Source: Pseudomonas taetrolens (GTDB lineage Bacteria; Pseudomonadota; Gammaproteobacteria; Pseudomonadales; Pseudomonadaceae). Taken from it: DNA of 64,000 nucleotides. The stretch spans positions 2,804,001-2,868,000 of the forward strand of contig NZ_LS483370.1 of the NCBI RefSeq assembly GCF_900475285.1, read 5' to 3'. Of the stretch, positions 62,771-64,000 are shown piece by piece. Under the pieces are notes generated by a model. It ran no database searches. It was not told where the DNA came from and saw nothing but the letters and a program-made list of their open reading frames with translations. A program made the position numbers and the translations under genes. The first letter of the stretch is position 1. Each line of letters begins with the position of its first letter.

Positions 62771-63778
62771 ATGGGTACGCTTAAAACCATCCGCCTCGGT
62801 CTGATCGGCGCTGGCCGCATGGGCAGCTTTCATGGTCAAACCGCAGCCCGGCATATTCCCGGCGCCAGCCTGGTGGCTATCGCGGACCCGACACCGGGCC
62901 AGGCAGCGCGACTGGCCGACGCGCTGGGCGTGCAGCGGGTATACACCGATCCGCAACAACTGCTCGACGACCCTGAAGTGGACGGGATATTGATTGCCGC
63001 ACCTGCCCGCAGCCACGCCGAACTGGTGATCAGCGCCGCCGAGGCCGGCAAAAGCATCTTTTGCGAAAAACCCATGGCCATCACCCTCGATGAGGCCGAC
63101 CGCGCCATCGCCGCTGCCGCCAGCGCCAATGTGACGCTCCAGGTCGGCTTCAACCGGCGCTTTGTCAGCGGCTTTCGCGAAGCGCACCTGGACGTGGTGG
63201 AGGGGCGTATCGGCACGCCTCAACTGCTGCGTTCACTGACCCGCGACCCCGGCCTGAGCAATCCGGCAGGCGTGCCTCAGTGGACGATTTTTCTGGAAAC
63301 CCTGATTCATGACTTTGACACCCTGCGCTACTTGAACCCGGGGGCCGAGGCCGTTGAAGTGTTTGTCATGGCCGATGCGCTGGTGGCACCGGCCTACAAG
63401 AGCAAAGGCCTGCTGGACACTGCCGTCGTGACGATCCGCTTCGATAACGGTGCGATTGCAACGGCCGAGGCCAATTTCCAGGCGGTGTACGGCTACGATG
63501 TTCGCGGCGAAGTCTTCGGCAGCGCGGGCATGCTGACGCTGGGCAGCATCACCCGCTCGTCCATGGTCCGCTACCTCGCGGATGGCATCCAGGCCGACAC
63601 CCAGCGCATGGACACCGACCTGCTGCGCGATGCGTACATTGCCGAACTGACTCACTTCGTCGATTGCCTGCGCACCGGTAAAAAACCGCTCGCCAGCGGT
63701 GAAGACGCCCGCGCCGCACTGGCCATTGCCCGCGCCTGCATCGAATCTGTCCAACGGGGCGCACCTGTCCGTCTGTGA
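62771..63778 (+). CDS. Gfo/Idh/MocA family oxidoreductase (inositol dehydrogenase-like)
   Basis: NAD(P)-dependent dehydrogenase of 335 aa with the Rossmann motif LIGAGRMGSFHG (about residues 10-21) and the EKPMAI motif, where Lys is catalytic (near 100). HDFDTLRYLNP supplies the active-site Asp/His region. It resembles myo-inositol 2-dehydrogenases, but other polyols or sugar acids are possible. The ATG at 62771 has AGGAG 7 nt upstream. It is first gene after the sigma-54 promoter, followed 11 bp later by a TIM-barrel isomerase gene. Confidence 0.88.
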   Translation: MGTLKTIRLGLIGAGRMGSFHGQTAARHIPGASLVAIADPTPGQAARLADALGVQRVYTDPQQLLDDPEVDGILIAAPARSHAELVISAAEAGKSIFCEKPMAITLDEADRAIAAAASANVTLQVGFNRRFVSGFREAHLDVVEGRIGTPQLLRSLTRDPGLSNPAGVPQWTIFLETLIHDFDTLRYLNPGAEAVEVFVMADALVAPAYKSKGLLDTAVVTIRFDNGAIATAEANFQAVYGYDVRGEVFGSAGMLTLGSITRSSMVRYLADGIQADTQRMDTDLLRDAYIAELTHFVDCLRTGKKPLASGEDARAALAIARACIESVQRGAPVRL

Positions 63779-63789
63779 GGAATAACGCC

Positions 63790-64000
63790 ATGAGTTTTAG
63801 CCCGTTCAAACTGGCCATCAGTGCAGAAATGGTGTTCCTCGACCTGCCTTTCATCGAACGCGTCAAACGCATCCATGCCCTGGGCTTCAGTGCTGAAATA
63901 TGGGACTGGACCTGCAAGGACGTTACCGCGCTGGCGGCTACAGGCGCCGACTTTACCTCCATGACCGGATACATCTCGGGCAACCTGACCGAGCCCGACG
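63790..64000 (+). CDS. TIM-barrel sugar isomerase (hydroxypyruvate isomerase-like), partial
   Basis: Only the first 70 codons are in the window; the frame is open to the end. The N-terminus FKLAISAEMVFLDLPFIERVKRIHALGFSAEIWDWTCKD is typical of Hyi/IolE-type xylose-isomerase-like TIM barrels that interconvert keto and aldose forms. GAGGA lies 9 nt before the ATG. It is 11 bp after the Gfo/Idh gene, so the same sigma-54 operon. The substrate is undetermined. Confidence 0.78.
   Translation, partial: MSFSPFKLAISAEMVFLDLPFIERVKRIHALGFSAEIWDWTCKDVTALAATGADFTSMTGYISGNLTEPD

Overview
The window is chromosomal DNA of a Pseudomonas species. The evidence is its moderately high GC content, a housekeeping block in the gene order typical of the genus (SDR-metZ-purF-cvpA-dedD-folC-accD-trpF-truA-fimV-usg-asd-leuB-leuD-leuC-lysR), REP-type palindromes, FimV, a pyoverdine locus and PvdS-type promoters. 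The mixture of pyoverdine genes with a trimethylamine monooxygenase would fit an environmental or food-spoilage member of the P. fluorescens/fragi/lundensis area; the species is inference.

Layout. 1-23 kb: conserved metabolic core, all on the minus strand (methionine, purine, folate, fatty acid, tryptophan, tRNA modification, polar-pole organiser FimV, lysine/threonine and leucine synthesis). It is interrupted by one large DUF6543/dermonecrotic-toxin-like gene between usg and asd. 23-29 kb: divergent LysR regulator, a PAS-GGDEF-EAL c-di-GMP protein, a thiolase and a pirin. 29-36 kb: an abridged pyoverdine maturation/transport locus (pvdM, pvdO, pvdE, fpvA). Its pvdM and pvdE genes each follow an exact TAAAT-N16-CGT PvdS box, but pvdN, pvdF, pvdP and the peptide synthetases are absent here. 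36-40 kb: LysR, an AGE-family sugar isomerase, a truncated FecR-like gene under a good Fur box, a tandem array of 152-bp REP-bearing repeats, and a second SDR. 40-47 kb: a Cys-rich secreted protein, an OmpR-type two-component system, an amino-acid ABC importer lacking its ATPase, and a Fur-controlled DUF3649/PepSY/DUF3325 membrane operon. 47-57 kb: FKBP isomerase, DUF1615 lipoprotein, a RES/Xre toxin-antitoxin pair, several small conserved hypotheticals, GNAT enzymes, a UPF0149 protein, a CAP-domain protein and Mqo. 57-64 kb: DUF1289 protein, dienelactone hydrolase, trimethylamine monooxygenase, a YtfJ-like protein, and a sigma-54 circuit made of an AcoR-type activator, upstream palindromes and a -24/-12 promoter driving a Gfo/Idh dehydrogenase and a TIM-barrel isomerase that runs off the window.

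Iron is the recurring theme: PvdS boxes, three Fur-box-like sites, a siderophore receptor, the PepSY operon and a FecR remnant. No rRNA, tRNA, CRISPR array, prophage or insertion sequence was recognised. Start sites were adjusted from ribosome-binding sites and family N-termini where stated.
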